Below, piece after piece: positions 1 to 11,892 of a DNA stretch of 64,000 bases. Numbering within the stretch: the first letter of the stretch is position 1; every line of letters begins with the position of its first letter. Source of the stretch: Saccharina japonica (taxonomy: Eukaryota; Sar; Phaeophyceae; Laminariales; Laminariaceae); contig MEHQ01003359.1 of the NCBI GenBank assembly GCA_008828725.1, forward strand, positions 188,170 through 252,169, given 5' to 3'. The notes under the pieces were generated by a model that was given only the letters and a program-made list of their open reading frames with translations, had not been told where the DNA came from and did no database searches. A program made the position numbers and the translations under genes.

Positions 1-111
1 CACGACACGTCACAACACGACACAACACGACACAACACGACACAACACGACACAACACGACACGACACAACACGACACAACACGACACGACACAACACAA
101 CACACGATAGA
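1..111. repeat. CACGACACAA-type satellite
   Basis: About eleven units of CACGACACAA and shorter variants, running off the left edge of the window. Confidence 0.9.
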
Positions 112-163
112 AACAGCAGCAGTGGACACACCCTGCACTATTAGTCAGTAATAGTCGGCACTA

Positions 164-388
164 CCGTATATGACAGTGTATATATATAGATCACACCCCC
201 TGGGGTGAATTTCAAAGCCAAATTTCTCCATAACCAGGGGGGCACAGACGACGAAAAAGGCGGCTTTCGAAGCATCTCGTCGAGATCGTTCCTTAGACGG
301 GTCGCTCGGGGTTAGCGCTCGACCGGTCGTCGAGGGAATCAGCGTTGAAATTCGTCGGAGGGGGTGTGGTATACACTGTCATATACGG
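164..388. mobile_element. MITE family A, copy 1
   Basis: 225 bases with terminal inverted repeats starting CCGTATATGACAGTGTATA, flanked by TA on both sides, as for Tc1/mariner-type insertions. The core contains CATCTCGTCGAGATCGTTCC, itself partly palindromic. There is no coding capacity. Confidence 0.85.
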
Positions 389-467
389 TAAGCAACTATA
401 GGAACTTTAACTCCAGCCCCAAACCTAACTAACCCTAACTCAACGGTTGGTGGTACTTATAAGCGAG

Positions 468-713
468 GACGCGTGCTATGGTAGAGGTAGCACTTTTTGG
501 CTGAATCGTTTTCTGAACGATCGGGCTCCTTAACCCAAATTCGTCCGACTTTCGTTTTTGTGACGAATAGTTTCTGAATATACTTCGGACATGGGGTTTC
601 TCATTCGGTAGCATTTTTATTTTCCTCCAAAATATTTTTTTTCGGTGAGGTATGACGCTCCTTAAGTGAGGAGCTCAGAAAAAATATGGTGCACCTCTAT
701 CGTAGCATGCGTC
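468..713. mobile_element. MITE family B, copy 1
   Basis: 246 bases with inverted ends GACGCGTGCTATGGTAGAGG and its partner CCTCTATCGTAGCATGCGTC. It contains TGAGGTATGACGCTCCTTAA and a free TTAA site used by other elements in related copies. Confidence 0.8.
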
Positions 714-757
714 CGAGGTGTGGTACAGGGACAGGTCGAAAACACCTCTCTTAGCTA

Positions 758-880
758 TTACGGGCGACCATAGTGAACACTAGTAAACAGAACTTACGGT
801 ACCACCAAAAGTTCTATATATTTCCCGATTTTTACTAACAATGTTTGGTTCTATATCGTATTTACTACGGTCCTCCGTAA
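758..880. mobile_element. MITE family C, copy 1
   Basis: Ends TTACGGGCGACCATAGTGAA and TTTACTACGGTCCTCCGTAA are inverted repeats. The interior contains CTATATATTTCCCGATTTTT. Confidence 0.75.
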
Positions 881-1334
881 TGTTATACGGGGGGGTGTAG
901 TAGTAAACACGGTACACGCGTAATAAAATAAAAATTGAAAGAAGAAAAAAAAAAGTTACCTCCTCAGAGATCGAAACGTTCCTTTCAGAACCTCATCTTT
1001 GCAAGATCCGTGTTGCGATGATTCAATCGCGCGTTTAGGAAGAAAGGGCTGATGAACCGATCTTCCCTCAAGATCTATCTACTGTAGATCATAGAGTGGG
1101 GAACTATAGTCTGCCCGATGAGCGGACACGTTTTCACTCCTTGGGCAGATCATAATCAATCTATCTATCTATCTACAGATAGGTCATCTAGTTCCTCACC
1201 TGCCGTTGTGAGAGCTTGTGCAGGATCTGCATATCGATAGTCCATATCCAACCCAGGAATCATGTGCTAGATCATGCAAAATATCGGGTGCCACCCGGCA
1301 ACATGAGCTAGATCATACAGATCCTACAGATCAT

Positions 1335-1335
1335 N
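1335..1335. other. Single N, sequence join
   Basis: An isolated N exactly at the left edge of copy A marks a join of unknown size or an unresolved base. Confidence 0.8.
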
Positions 1336-2207
1336 CCCGACCCGACCCGACCCGACCCGATCCAACCAGTGAGATTTTGAATACCTCCTGACTCCACCCG
1401 ACCCGATCCGACCTCTCCCGACCCGACCGGAACCGTGAGTTTTGGAAGACCACCTGAGCCGACCCGGGGGTGGGCTCATTTGGCTTGTACCACGAATTAT
1501 TGCCGGCAGTACAGTCCGCGTTTGATACCTGGTATATGTATATACTGAAGTATGCTGGTATCAATCACACTACAACCGGACAGAGTGGTGTCCTTCGGGG
1601 CCCCGAAAATGGCGGACGAAACCTTATGGCCTATTAGTTGTTGTCAAGCTGTCCACGAGGAGCGTGAGAGGCCCAGGCCGGCACTACGGGTAGCAGGATG
1701 ATGTCGCTTGCGCCCGTGCCGTTAGGATATATTGCATTGCATCCATTGTAAATTGGACACCAGTTTGTGCCCGCCCCCCCCGGCCTCAGGAAAACAGGTG
1801 CGGAATATCTACTTGTAGATCATAGATATGCCACCCAGGCAAACATGTCTGTTAGAGCTATTAATAGCAGGATCATGTTACAGTAGGACGAGTTGCTTTG
1901 CAACTATTGTAACTATGGACACCAGTTTGTGCCCCCCCCCCCCCGCCCTCCCCCCTCTAGGGAAACATGTACGAAATATCTAGGTCATACATACATGTGC
2001 CTTGTGTGTAAGAGCCACAGTACACAGATCCCAACCCGAAAAAAATATCTAGATCCCGCAGATCATCTAGATCAAGGATCTATCTGTCCAAAAGGATCTA
2101 TCTGTCCAAAATGGGATCTGATCTGTCCGAGTTGTGAAGCATTGTAACTCGGACAATAGCATCGCAACCAGTGTAACAGTTTGCGCTACCCCGCCCCCCA
2201 GTCACAT

Positions 2208-2295
2208 TAACCCATGCATAACTGAAAAAAATATCCCACACTAATTCGAAGCAGTTTGTCCCCAAATGTATGGGACCAGTTCTTAAGGGGTTAAC
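2208..2295 (-). mobile_element. TTAA mini-element (copy A)
   Basis: A single element from TTAACCCATGCATAACTG to GGACCAGTTCTTAAGG; equivalents lie in copies B and C. Confidence 0.75.
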
Positions 2296-2308
2296 TCGTT
2301 GAAGCTGT

Positions 2309-2545
2309 CATCCATATGCAAGAAGTTCTCCTCGCGTATAAGCGACTCTGCGTAGGATGCAGCTCACCCTTCACGCGACTCGCCGAACGAACACCTCACG
2401 TTTCGCTCCGCGCTTTAGTGCAAGCACTTAATACTATCTGCCTGGTCGGTGAAAACCGACGTGCTCCGTCCCGGCATTGTAGGGATGCGAGGGTGTGTGG
2501 TGGTCGTGCGACTACGGCCATGCATGAATATCGAGTACACCTCTC
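2309..2545 (+). repeat. R1 dispersed repeat (copy A)
   Basis: Ordered landmarks: GGATGCAGCTCACCCTTC, GCCTGGTCGGTGAAAACCGA, CCCGGCATTGTAGGGATGCG, CGACTACGGCCATGCATGA, then GAGTACACC. Copies also sit at 7303-7540 and 14788-15018. Open frames across it are chance. Confidence 0.75.
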
Positions 2546-2735
2546 CCAGTCACACAGCGGCCGTGCTGTAGTCCTCACTCTTTTTTTCGACATTTAATTT
2601 TCACAAAAAGAGGGTGTAATAGCAGATACGACCTGGACACCTTGGGTCCCTATAGGGGGTAAGTGCCTGGTATGTATTCACTCGCGTATGCATGGTGCTT
2701 AATTTTCTTGCCTTTTGCTCGACCCGACTCATCAG

Positions 2736-2871
2736 GCCTCTAACTATGAAGCGCAGCTGATGGTGGCACGCAGTAAAGGAGAGGAGGAGGAGGGCGGTGG
2801 CGGGGGGGAAGGGAAGGAGGCAGCGCACGAAGCAGAGGTGGAAAGGCTGAAGGCTGTCAGCGAGGACCTAG
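2736..2871 (+). pseudogene. Copy A of coiled-coil exon 22
   Basis: Same acceptor, donor and 136-base open frame as the exon at 14456-14591, but on the plus strand and detached from exons 1-21. It is either a duplicated exon fragment or an assembly duplicate. Confidence 0.6.
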
Positions 2872-4028
2872 GTGCGCAGGCGGTTACGTGCGGTATCGCT
2901 CGAGCATGTGGTTAATAACGCCACATTAAGGAGTGTGGGGTGGAGCTTTACGTATGAATAGCGTACTTTCTTTGATTCGGATATAGCCGTATCTTCGACC
3001 CTCTCATTTTCGTATTTTTTGGGATGATATGGTCGTCGTCTTTAGATCTTCGTGCGGTCTGCACCTACGACTATTCAGGGTGGGCTAATGTGATGGAATC
3101 GCGTATGATCCATAGGTAAGGGAATCTGTAGGCCTGTTGGCTGGCTAACTCTAAGTCTCCGACTACACATAGTTACTACAGTAGTTGGCTGGGTATTATA
3201 GTCCGTTGCGTCCGGTATTTTTCGGAGTTCTGCGTCGTTGTTTCTGACTTAAGGCCAATACAAAAACTACACACCCTGTAGAACGCGGATTGTGGAACTA
3301 TGACATGCAGCTCGGATTGATGAATTTCGAAGGAAAAATCGATCTCATGTGCAAACCTCATGTACGAACAACCCCGTAGAACACGCGATGGAAGCATAAC
3401 ACCAAAGCTTTCAAAGGTGAGTTTTGAGGCAGAAAATTAAACGATTGACCTCAAAGATGAGTTTTGAGACATCAAAATCGATCTCACAGCTTCGCTTCCT
3501 TCCGTTATTTCATAAAGATGTGGATGATATGTATGTATGTACAGGAGTTGTTTTTGTTGTCTTCACATTAAAAGCCGTGCTGGTCTCTCTAATCCAGTAC
3601 CTCCATCTGTCCGTACTAATCCAACACTTGACGCGGTCGATTCCCGTGGTCACAGGCTAGCTTACCCAAAAAAGGTATGCTGAAATTAAAGTGAAACCCG
3701 AAGGGTCCGCAAAGCGATCAAAGTCAGTCAAAAACAGATAGTCTGGAGCCCTCCGCTCCCCTCTACACGCTATGTGAAGGTAAACATTGCGTGTGTTTTT
3801 TTATGCCGTTTCAAATTTATTAAGTGCCCTCCTTTCTCCCCTTCCGACCATTCCGGCCTCTCCCTCTGCCTCCTTGCCTCGCTACTTACTCCGTGTCCGC
3901 TTCATTCAACCTTCGTGGAACCCACCCATTGTTGTTGCTGTGGCATCTGTGGGTGTGTGGATGCAACCCTTGTGTGTCTGCTGTGGCATCTGTCTACTGC
4001 TGTACGATGGTTGGTCGTTGATTCTCAG

Positions 4029-4107
4029 AGGTGAAGAGGAAGACAAGCGCGCGGAGGCTAAGGGACATCATGAAAAAGTGTTCGCAGAACGAGGAACGCT
4101 TCCTTGC
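4029..4107 (+). pseudogene. Copy A of coiled-coil exon 23
   Basis: 79 bases with acceptor GATTCTCAG and donor GTGAGT, in phase between the exon copies at 2736 and 5436. Confidence 0.6.
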
Positions 4108-5044
4108 GTGAGTGAAAAACCAAATAAGAACATACCTGGTACCTATTTACCTATTTACTATTTACAGCAGTGCTCGTAGAAAATTGAACATCAAGTAACC
4201 CAGTTGTTGTTTTTTCAACAGATACACACACGCTCCCTGAAATCGTTTTACGGCCTCACGTTGTGTTCTCCTCATACGGGATGTACATCCTGCATGCGGA
4301 CATGTAAAACCCCTAAGTACGCGCGATCGAAGTATCACACTCAGTTGCAAATATGAGTTTCGACGAAGTCCTCGCTCTCACAGCTGTTGTTGTTGTTGTT
4401 GTTGTTGGGTTTGTATTTGATGAATATATCCAATCCTGTTTGGATACGATGATGTTGAGGTGCGCTGTCAGCACTCGAAAAAGGAGAGGGTTACTAGGGA
4501 AAGGGAACATTCCGAGACTAAATCCGTCGTTTGTTGGTAGGAGATAATGAGGCGTGTTGGTTCCATTCTGAGTGCTTGTTAAGCGAGTTTTAGACCAGGT
4601 CTTGAACCGTTGTTCGAGTTTGCCCCGCGGATGGAAGTTAATATCTCTGTGCTCTGTTCGCTCGTCGTGCTGGATCCCGAAGTAATGACTACCAGGAGAA
4701 TGAACATAGAGAAAACAGAGATCTTAAGAATATACTCTATAGACTACTGTATTTCGAAAGCAATTGGATTTTTCTGTAAATTTTAGGCTTCAAAAGGAAA
4801 TGATAAAAGTACCTGACAGTGTCAAGAGGGTATCATGACTCTGATCAAAAACGCTTGCGCCCCTTAACTTGCCCTTAGCGGTGTTCTATTCGGTATCACA
4901 TATTAGTTCGAACGTTACTTTTTTTTTTGTAGACGCTGGTAGGGTTTTACAGTCCAAAATCAAGCAACGTCGTAACATCAAGTAATATTATTAGCATCGA
5001 ACAACGCAGCACAACAACAGACAACAGCAGCACAAATAACCAAA

Positions 5045-5330
5045 ATGAACAACCCGAACCGAACCGAACCGAATCGAACCGAACCGAACCGAACCGAACC
5101 GAACCGAACCGAGCAGAACCGAACCGAACCGAGCAGAACCGAGCAGAACCGAACCGAACCGAACCGAGTAGAACCGAACCGAGCAGAACCGAACCGAACC
5201 GAACCGAACCGAACCGAACTGCACCGAACCGAAGCGAACCGAACGGAACGGAACGGAACCGAACCGAACCGAACCGAACCGAACCGAACCGAACCGAACT
5301 GAACCGAAACGAACCGAACCGAACCGAACA
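5045..5330 (+). repeat. CCGAA pentanucleotide array, copy A
   Basis: About 55 units with sparse GCAGAA interruptions. In translation it gives NRTEP or SVRFGS repeats in several frames, which are not genes. Confidence 0.95.
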
Positions 5331-5435
5331 ATAAACAACACGAACTCGACGCCACAAACAAAAAACGAAACCAACGTTAACCCAACAAACGACTCGACCG
5401 GACCGGCACGGCATGGCACGGTACTATCATATCAG

Positions 5436-5562
5436 GGCCGTGGAAATGGAGAAGGCGAGGGCAGACCGGTTCGAGGGCATGCTGGAAGACAGCCGCTGCG
5501 AGAGAGACGCCGAGTGCGAGAGGCTGCAGCAGAACATCGACAGCCTCAAGGAGCAGCTAGAT
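5436..5562 (+). CDS. Coiled-coil gene exon 24, copy A
   Basis: It has 127 bases, phase 2 in (acceptor CATATCAG) and 0 out (donor GTAAGC). It encodes EKARADRFEGMLEDSRCERD and LQQNIDSLKEQLD, coiled coil that continues exon 23 in frame. It has no counterpart next to copy C. A possible last exon after the acceptor CTGCAG near 5,860 would add Glu-Lys and a stop, but that is weak. Confidence 0.6.
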
Positions 5563-5660
5563 GTAAGCGTCGCATGCATGCATGACGCATGCATGCATAC
5601 ATGCATTTCCCCCGAACCTTTTTGGTGTTCGCAAGGAAAGAGGTGTCGAAATAGACGTTG

Positions 5661-5808
5661 TATATTTTATCGGTGTAAGCGTCCCACATGCAGACGTGGA
5701 TATTTTATCGGTGTAAGCGTTCCACATGCAGACGTGGATATTTTATCGGTGTAAGCGTCCCACATGCAGACGTGGATATTTTATCGGTGTCAAGCGTCCC
5801 ACATGCAT
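5661..5808 (+). repeat. 38-bp tandem repeat, four units (copy A)
   Basis: Unit starts GATATTTTATCGGTGTAAGC and ends CACATGCAGACGTG. Each unit contains a GTAAGC donor-like site and CAG. The copy B equivalent is at 10652-10799. Confidence 0.9.
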
Positions 5809-7201
5809 GCATCTCTTGACCCTTGTTGAGACTTGACGTGGATAAAAAATGACTGCAGGAAAAGTGACAATTTCGGCAAAAACGGCAGCTACGTTGCTTT
5901 TTGGCGTCCGAGTTCCAATGGTTGCAACACGATTCTACGCATCCATAGTGGGCGCTTCCGCTGCTCGTACGCAAACTTTTTAATCTTTGTTTTGGTCGCT
6001 ACCCCCTCAAAAACAAACAAACGCATTCCGGACGTGAGAAGGGGGGGGGGGGGGGAGGGGCTGCGTATTTGGAATATTGTTGATGACAGCGCGATAGTCG
6101 TTGAAGCCTTGTTGACGCATTCCGGGGGGGGGGGGGGGGGGGGGGGGGAGTGTCGGATAAAAAAAGTCAAGATTCTTATTTTGGTTGTGAAGCGTCGCGT
6201 GCATTATTTTTTTTCCCCCCCCGTTGTCGGAACTTGAGAGGGAAGATTATAAGATTATCCATTCCCACTCCATGATCTAGGTATTTGAAGGCAGATATCT
6301 GTATGATCTGCATGATCTGCATGATCTGTCCCGACCCGACCCGACCCGACCCGATCCAACCAGTGAGATTTTGAATACCTCCTGACTCCACCCGACCCGA
6401 TCCGACCTCTCCCGACCCGACCGGAACCGTGAGTTTTGGAAGACCACCTGAGCCGACCCGGGGGTGGGCTCATTTGGCTTGTACCACGAATTATTGCCGG
6501 CAGTACAGTCCGCGTTTGATACCTGGTATATGTATATACTGAAGTATGCTGGTATCAATCACACTACAACCGGACAGAGTGGTGTCCTTCGGGGCCCCGA
6601 AAATGGCGGACGAAACCTTATGGCCTATTAGTTGTTGTCAAGCTGTCCACGAGGAGCGTGAGAGGCCCAGGCCGGCACTACGGGTAGCAGGATGATGTCG
6701 CTTGCGCCCGTGCCGTTAGGATATATTGCATTGCATCCATTGTAAATTGGACACCAGTTTGTGCCCGCCCCCCCCGGCCTCAGGAAAACAGGTGCGGAAT
6801 ATCTACTTGTAGATCATAGATATGCCACCCAGGCAAACATGTCTGTTAGAGCTATTAATAGCAGGATCATGTTACAGTAGGACGAGTTGCTTTGCAACTA
6901 TTGTAACTATGGACACCAGTTTGTGCCCCCCCCCCCCCGCCCTCCCCCCTCTAGGGAAACATGTACGAAATATCTAGGTCATACATACATGTGCCTTGTG
7001 TGTAAGAGCCACAGTACACAGATCCCAACCCGAAAACATTATCTAGATCCCGCAGATCATATAGATCAAGTATCTATCTGTCCAAAAGGATCTATCTGTC
7101 CAAAATGGGATCTGATCTGTCCGAGTTGTGAAGCATTGTAACTCGGACAATAGCATCGCAACCAGTGTAACAGTTTGCGCTACCCCGCCCCCCAGTCACA
7201 T

Positions 7202-7288
7202 TAACCCATGCATAACTGAAAAAAATATCCCACACTAATTCGAAGCAGTTTGTCCCCAAATGTATGGGACCAGTTCTTAAGGGGTTAA
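7202..7288 (-). mobile_element. TTAA mini-element (copy B)
   Basis: Same as 2208-2295. Confidence 0.75.
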
Positions 7289-7727
7289 CTCGTTGAAGCT
7301 GTCATCCATATGCAAGAAGTTCTCCTCGCGTATAAGCGACTCTGCGTAGGATGCAGCTCACCCTGCACGCGACTCGCCGAACGAACACCTCACGTTTCGC
7401 TCCGCGCTTTAGTGCAAGCACTTAATACTATCTGCCTGGTCGGTGAAAACCGACGTGCTCCGTCCCGGCATTGTAGGGATGCGAGGGTGTGTGGTGGTCG
7501 TGCGACTACGGCCATGCATGAATATCGAGTACACCTCTCCCAGTCACACAGCGGCCGTGCTGTAGTCCTCACTTTTTTTTCGCCATTTATTTTCACAAAA
7601 AGAGGGTGTGATAGCAGTTGCAACCTGGACACCTTGGGTCCCTATAGGGGGTAAGTGCCTGGTATGTATTCACTCGCGTATGCATGGTGCTTAATTTTCT
7701 TGCCTTTTGCTCGACCCGACTCATCAG

Positions 7728-7863
7728 GCCTCTAACTATGAAGCGCAGCTGATGGTGGCACGCAGTAAAGGAGAGGAGGAGGAGGGCGGTGGCGGGGGGG
7801 AAGGGAAGGAGGCAGCGCACGAAGCAGAGGTGGAAAGGCTGAAGGCTGTCAGCGAGGACCTAG
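7728..7863 (+). pseudogene. Copy B of coiled-coil exon 22
   Basis: Base-for-base the same exon as copy A with intact splice sites; plus strand, detached from exons 1-21. Confidence 0.6.
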
Positions 7864-9019
7864 GTGCGCAGGCGGTTACGTGCGGTATCGCTCGAGCATG
7901 TGGTTAATAACGCCACATTAAGGAGTGTGGGGTGGAGCTTTACGTATGAATAGCGTACTTTCTTTGATTCGGATATAGCCGTATCTTCGACCCTCTCATT
8001 TTCGTATTTTTTGGGATGATATGGTCGTCGTCTTTAGATCTTCGTGCGGTCTGCACCTACGACTATTCAGGGTGGGCTAATGTGATGGAATCGCGTATGA
8101 TCCATAGGTAAGGGAATCTGTAGGCCTGTTGGCTGGCTAACTCTAAGTCTCCGACTACACATAGTTACTACAGTAGTTGGCTGGGTATTATAGTCCGTTG
8201 CGTCCGGTATTTTTCGGAGTTCTGCGTCGTTGTTTCTGACTTAAGGCCAATACAAAAACTACACACCCTGTAGAACGCGGATTGTGGAACTATGACATGC
8301 AGCTCGGATTGATGAATTTCGAAGGAAAAATCGATCTCATGTGCAAACCTCATGTACGAACAACCCCGTAGAACACGCGATGGAAGCATAACACCAAAGC
8401 TTTCAAAGGTGAGTTTTGAGGCAGAAAATTAAACGATTGACCTCAAAGATGAGTTTTGAGACATCAAAATCGATCTCACAGCTTCGCTTCCTTCCGTTAT
8501 TTCATAAAGATGTGGATGATATGTATGTATGTACAGGAGTTGTTTTTGTTGTCTTCACATTAAAAGCCGTGCTGGTCTCTCTATCCAGTACCTCCATCTG
8601 TCCGTACTAATCCAACACTTGACGCGGTCGATTCCCGTGGTCACAGGCTAGCTTACCCAAAAAAGGTATGCTGAAATTAAAGTGAAACCCGAAGGGTCCG
8701 CAAAGCGATCAAAGTCAGTCAAAAACAGATAGTCTGGAGCCCTCCGCTCCCCTCTACACGCTATGTGAAGGTAAACATTGCGTGTGTTTTTTTATGCCGT
8801 TTCAAATTTATTAAGTGCCCTCCTTTCTCCCCTTCCGACCATTCCGGCCTCTCCCTCTGCCTCCTTGCCTCGCTACTTACTCCGTGTCCGCTTCATTCAA
8901 CCTTCGTGGAACCCACCCATTGTTGTTGCTGTGGCATCTGTGGGTGTGTGGATGCAACCCTTGTGTGTCTGCTGTGGCATCTGTCTACTGCTGTACGATG
9001 GTTGGTCGTTGATTCTCAG

Positions 9020-9098
9020 AGGTGAAGAGGAAGACAAGCGCGCGGAGGCTAAGGGACATCATGAAAAAGTGTTCGCAGAACGAGGAACGCTTCCTTGC
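9020..9098 (+). pseudogene. Copy B of coiled-coil exon 23
   Basis: The same 79-base exon with donor GTGAGT as in copies A and C. Confidence 0.6.
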
Positions 9099-10039
9099 GT
9101 GAGTGAAAAACCAAATAAGAACATACCTGGTACCTATTTACCTATTTACTATTTACAGCAGTGCTCGTAGAAAATTGAACATCAAGTAACCCAGTTGTTG
9201 TTTTTTCAACAGATACACACACGCTCCCTGAAATCTTTTACGGCCTCACGTTGTGTTCTCCTCATACGGGATGTACATCCTGCATGCGGACATGTAAAAC
9301 CCCTAAGTACGCGCGATCGAAGTATCACACTCAGTTGCAAATATGAGTTTCGACGAAGTCCTCGCTCTCACAGCTGTTGTTGTTGTTGTTGTTGTTGGGT
9401 TTGTATTTGATGAATATATCCAATCCTGTTTGGATACGATGATGTTGAGGTGCGCTGTCAGCACTCGAAAAAGGAGAGGGTTACTAGGGAAAGGGAACAT
9501 TCCGAGACTAAATCCGTCGTTTGTTGGTAGGAGATAATGAGGCGTGTTGGTTCCATTCTGAGTGCTTGTTAAGCGAGTTTTAGACCAGGTCTTGAACCGT
9601 TGTTCGAGTTTGCCCGCGGATTGGAAGCTTAATATCTCTGTGCAGCTGTTCGCTCCGTCGTGCTGGATCCCGAAGTAATGACGTTACAAGGAGAATTGAA
9701 CATAGAGAAAACAGAGACTTAAGAATATACTCTATTTAGACTACTGTATTTTCGAAGCAAATTGGATTTTTCTGTAAAATTTAGGCTTCAAAAAGGAAAT
9801 GATAAAGTACCTGACAGTGTCAAGAGGGTAATCATGACTCTGATCAAAACGCTTTGGCCCTTAACGTTGCCTTAGCGAGTGTTCTATCGGTATCACATAT
9901 TAGTCGAACGTACTTTTTTTTTATGGACCTGGTAGGAGTTTTACAGTCTCTAAATCAAGCAACGCGTAACATCAAGTAATATATAGCCATCAACAACGCA
10001 CACAACACAGACAACAGCAGCACAATAACCAAAATGAAC

Positions 10040-10270
10040 AACCGAACGCAGACCGCAAACAGACCGAACCGAATCGAACCAGAACCGAACGACGGAACCG
10101 AACCGATCCGAACGCGACCAGAACCGAACCAACCGACCGAACCGACGAACCGAGCCTACGAACCAAACCGACCGAACCGGACGTACGAACCGGACCGAGC
10201 GAACCGAACCGATTGACTTCCGAACCACAGAACCGAACCGAACTGAACCGAACCGAACCGAACCGAACGG
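10040..10270 (+). repeat. CCGAA array, degraded copy B
   Basis: The same position as the copy A array, but with many indels that break the 5-bp period. Confidence 0.85.
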
Positions 10271-10426
10271 AACGACGGAACCGCCGAACCGCGAAAACCA
10301 ACCGAATGAACCACGAACGACCGAACCACAATCACAGCCGCGCACAACAAAAAACGAATCCAACGTTAACCAAACCAAACGAACCGGACCGGACCGGCAC
10401 GGCATGGCACGGTACTATCATATCAG

Positions 10427-10553
10427 GGCCGTGGAAATGGAGAAGGCGAGGGCAGACCGGTTCGAGGGCATGCTGGAAGACAGCCGCTGCGAGAGAGACG
10501 CCGAGTGCGAGAGGCTGCAGCAGAACATCGACAGCCTCAAGGAGCAGCTAGAT
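10427..10553 (+). CDS. Coiled-coil gene exon 24, copy B
   Basis: Identical in sequence and splice sites to 5436-5562. The CCGAA array before it is much more degraded than in copy A, although the exon itself is unchanged. Confidence 0.55.
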
Positions 10554-10651
10554 GTAAGCGTCGCATGCATGCATGACGCATGCATGCATACATGCATTTC
10601 CCCCGAACCTTTTTGGTGTTCGCAAGGAAAGAGGTGTCGAAATAGACGTTG

Positions 10652-10799
10652 TATATTTTATCGGTGTAAGCGTCCCACATGCAGACGTGGATATTTTATC
10701 GGTGTAAGCGTTCCACATGCAGACGTGGATATTTTATCGGTGTAAGCGTCCCACATGCAGACGTGGATATTTTATCGGTGTCAAGCGTCCCACATGCAT
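10652..10799 (+). repeat. 38-bp tandem repeat, four units (copy B)
   Basis: Same as 5661-5808. Confidence 0.9.
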
Positions 10800-11353
10800 G
10801 CATCTCTTGACCCTTGTTGAGACTTGACGTGGATAAAAAAATGACTGCAGGAAAAGTGACAATTTCGGCAAAAACGGCAGCTACGTTGCTTTTTGGCGTC
10901 CGAGTTCCAATGGTTGCAACACGATTCTACGCATCCATAGTGGGCGCTTCCGCTGCTCGTACGCAAACTTTTTAATCTTTGTTTTGGTCGCTACCCCCTC
11001 AAAAACAAACAAACGCATTCCGGACGTGAGAAGGGGGGGGGGGGGGGAGGGGCTGCGTATTTGGAATATTGTTGATGACAGCGCGATAGTCGTTGAAGCC
11101 TTGTTGACGCATTCCGGGGGGGGGGGGGGGGGGGGGGGGGAGTGTCGGATAAAAAAAGTCAAGATTCTTATTTTGGTTGTGAAGCGTCGCGTGCATTATT
11201 TTTTTTCCCCCCCCGTTGTCGGAACTTGAGAGGGAAGATTATAAGATTATCCATTCCCACTCCATGATCTAGGTATTTGAAGGCAGATATCTGTATGATC
11301 TGCATGATCTGCATGATCTGTAATTATCTGTGCGAGCTGTAAAACCAACCCAC

Positions 11354-11507
11354 ATTCTTGGGATAGAAGTCGATGATGGGGCTGTTCGGCTGCGTCATCA
11401 GCGTGCGGCAGGGCTTCGGCAGCGCCTTGCACGAGGCCGCGGGCAGCACCCCCATGAGCTGCTCCATCGGCCGGAAAGGCGTAGACTCCACGAAGTTCAT
11501 CTCGAAC
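11354..11507 (-). CDS. XRN-family exoribonuclease, next internal exon (partial gene)
   Basis: It has 154 bases, acceptor TTTAACAG, donor GTGGGT, phase 2 in and 0 out, matching the exon at 11893-12110. It encodes PFRPMEQLMGVLPAAS and QPNSPIIDFYPKN, the next conserved block of the XRN family. The following exon, expected to continue with a DLNGK-like motif, is missing because duplicated copy B begins within 35 bases. The intron between the two XRN exons holds a TCGGT array. Confidence 0.85.
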
Positions 11508-11655
11508 CTGTTAAAAAACAACACGTTTTTCATGTAAAAATATTGAAGAAAAAAAAAAGTTCGAGACTGTTACGTATGGTGCCTCGTCCATGTGTACAGG
11601 TTGCAGATGTTTTACAGTGTACAAATCGTGGTCTATCCGTGTACTCTATGTTTAG

Positions 11656-11835
11656 GCGGTTCGGTTCGGTTCGGTTCGGTTCGGTTCGGTTCGGTTCGGT
11701 TCGGTTCGGTTCGGTTCGGTTCTCTTCCGCTCGCTTCGGTCCTCTTCCGCTCGCTTCGGTTCAGTTCAGTTCAGTTCCATTCGTATCGGTTCGGTTCCGC
11801 TCGCTTCGATTCGGTTCGGCTCTCTTCTCTTGCTT
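11656..11835 (-). repeat. TCGGT array in the XRN intron
   Basis: A TTCGG pentanucleotide array with TCCGCTCGC variants lies wholly in the intron between the two XRN exons. Confidence 0.9.
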
Positions 11836-11892
11836 TTTATTTTCTTTCACCCCCGCCGGTTCTCGAGATAACCTCCATACACACGTGCGTAC

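Larger units (their letters stand above)
1336..6329 (+). repeat. Duplicated block, copy A
   Basis: About 4,994 bases, beginning with five CCCGA units right after an N and repeated directly as copy B. It carries exons 22-24 of the coiled-coil gene, a TTAA mini-element, an R1 repeat, a CCGAA array, a 38-bp tandem repeat and two poly-G tracts. Identity to copy B is near complete outside 4,620-5,340. Confidence 0.9.
6330..11320 (+). repeat. Duplicated block, copy B
   Basis: Direct tandem copy of 1336-6329 with an offset that drifts between 4,990 and 4,994 because of small indels. It ends after three GATCTGCAT-type units, immediately before the XRN exon region. Confidence 0.9.

Noticed and set aside
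400..445. Telomere-like CCCTAACT motifs
   Set aside because: Only three irregular units (CCTAACTAACCCTAACT) occur, with no array. Not telomeric.
4947..5419. Long open frames reading SVRFGS or NRTEP repeats
   Set aside because: They come from the CCGAA/TTCGG array, which is open in several frames on both strands. There is no start context, domain or splice support.
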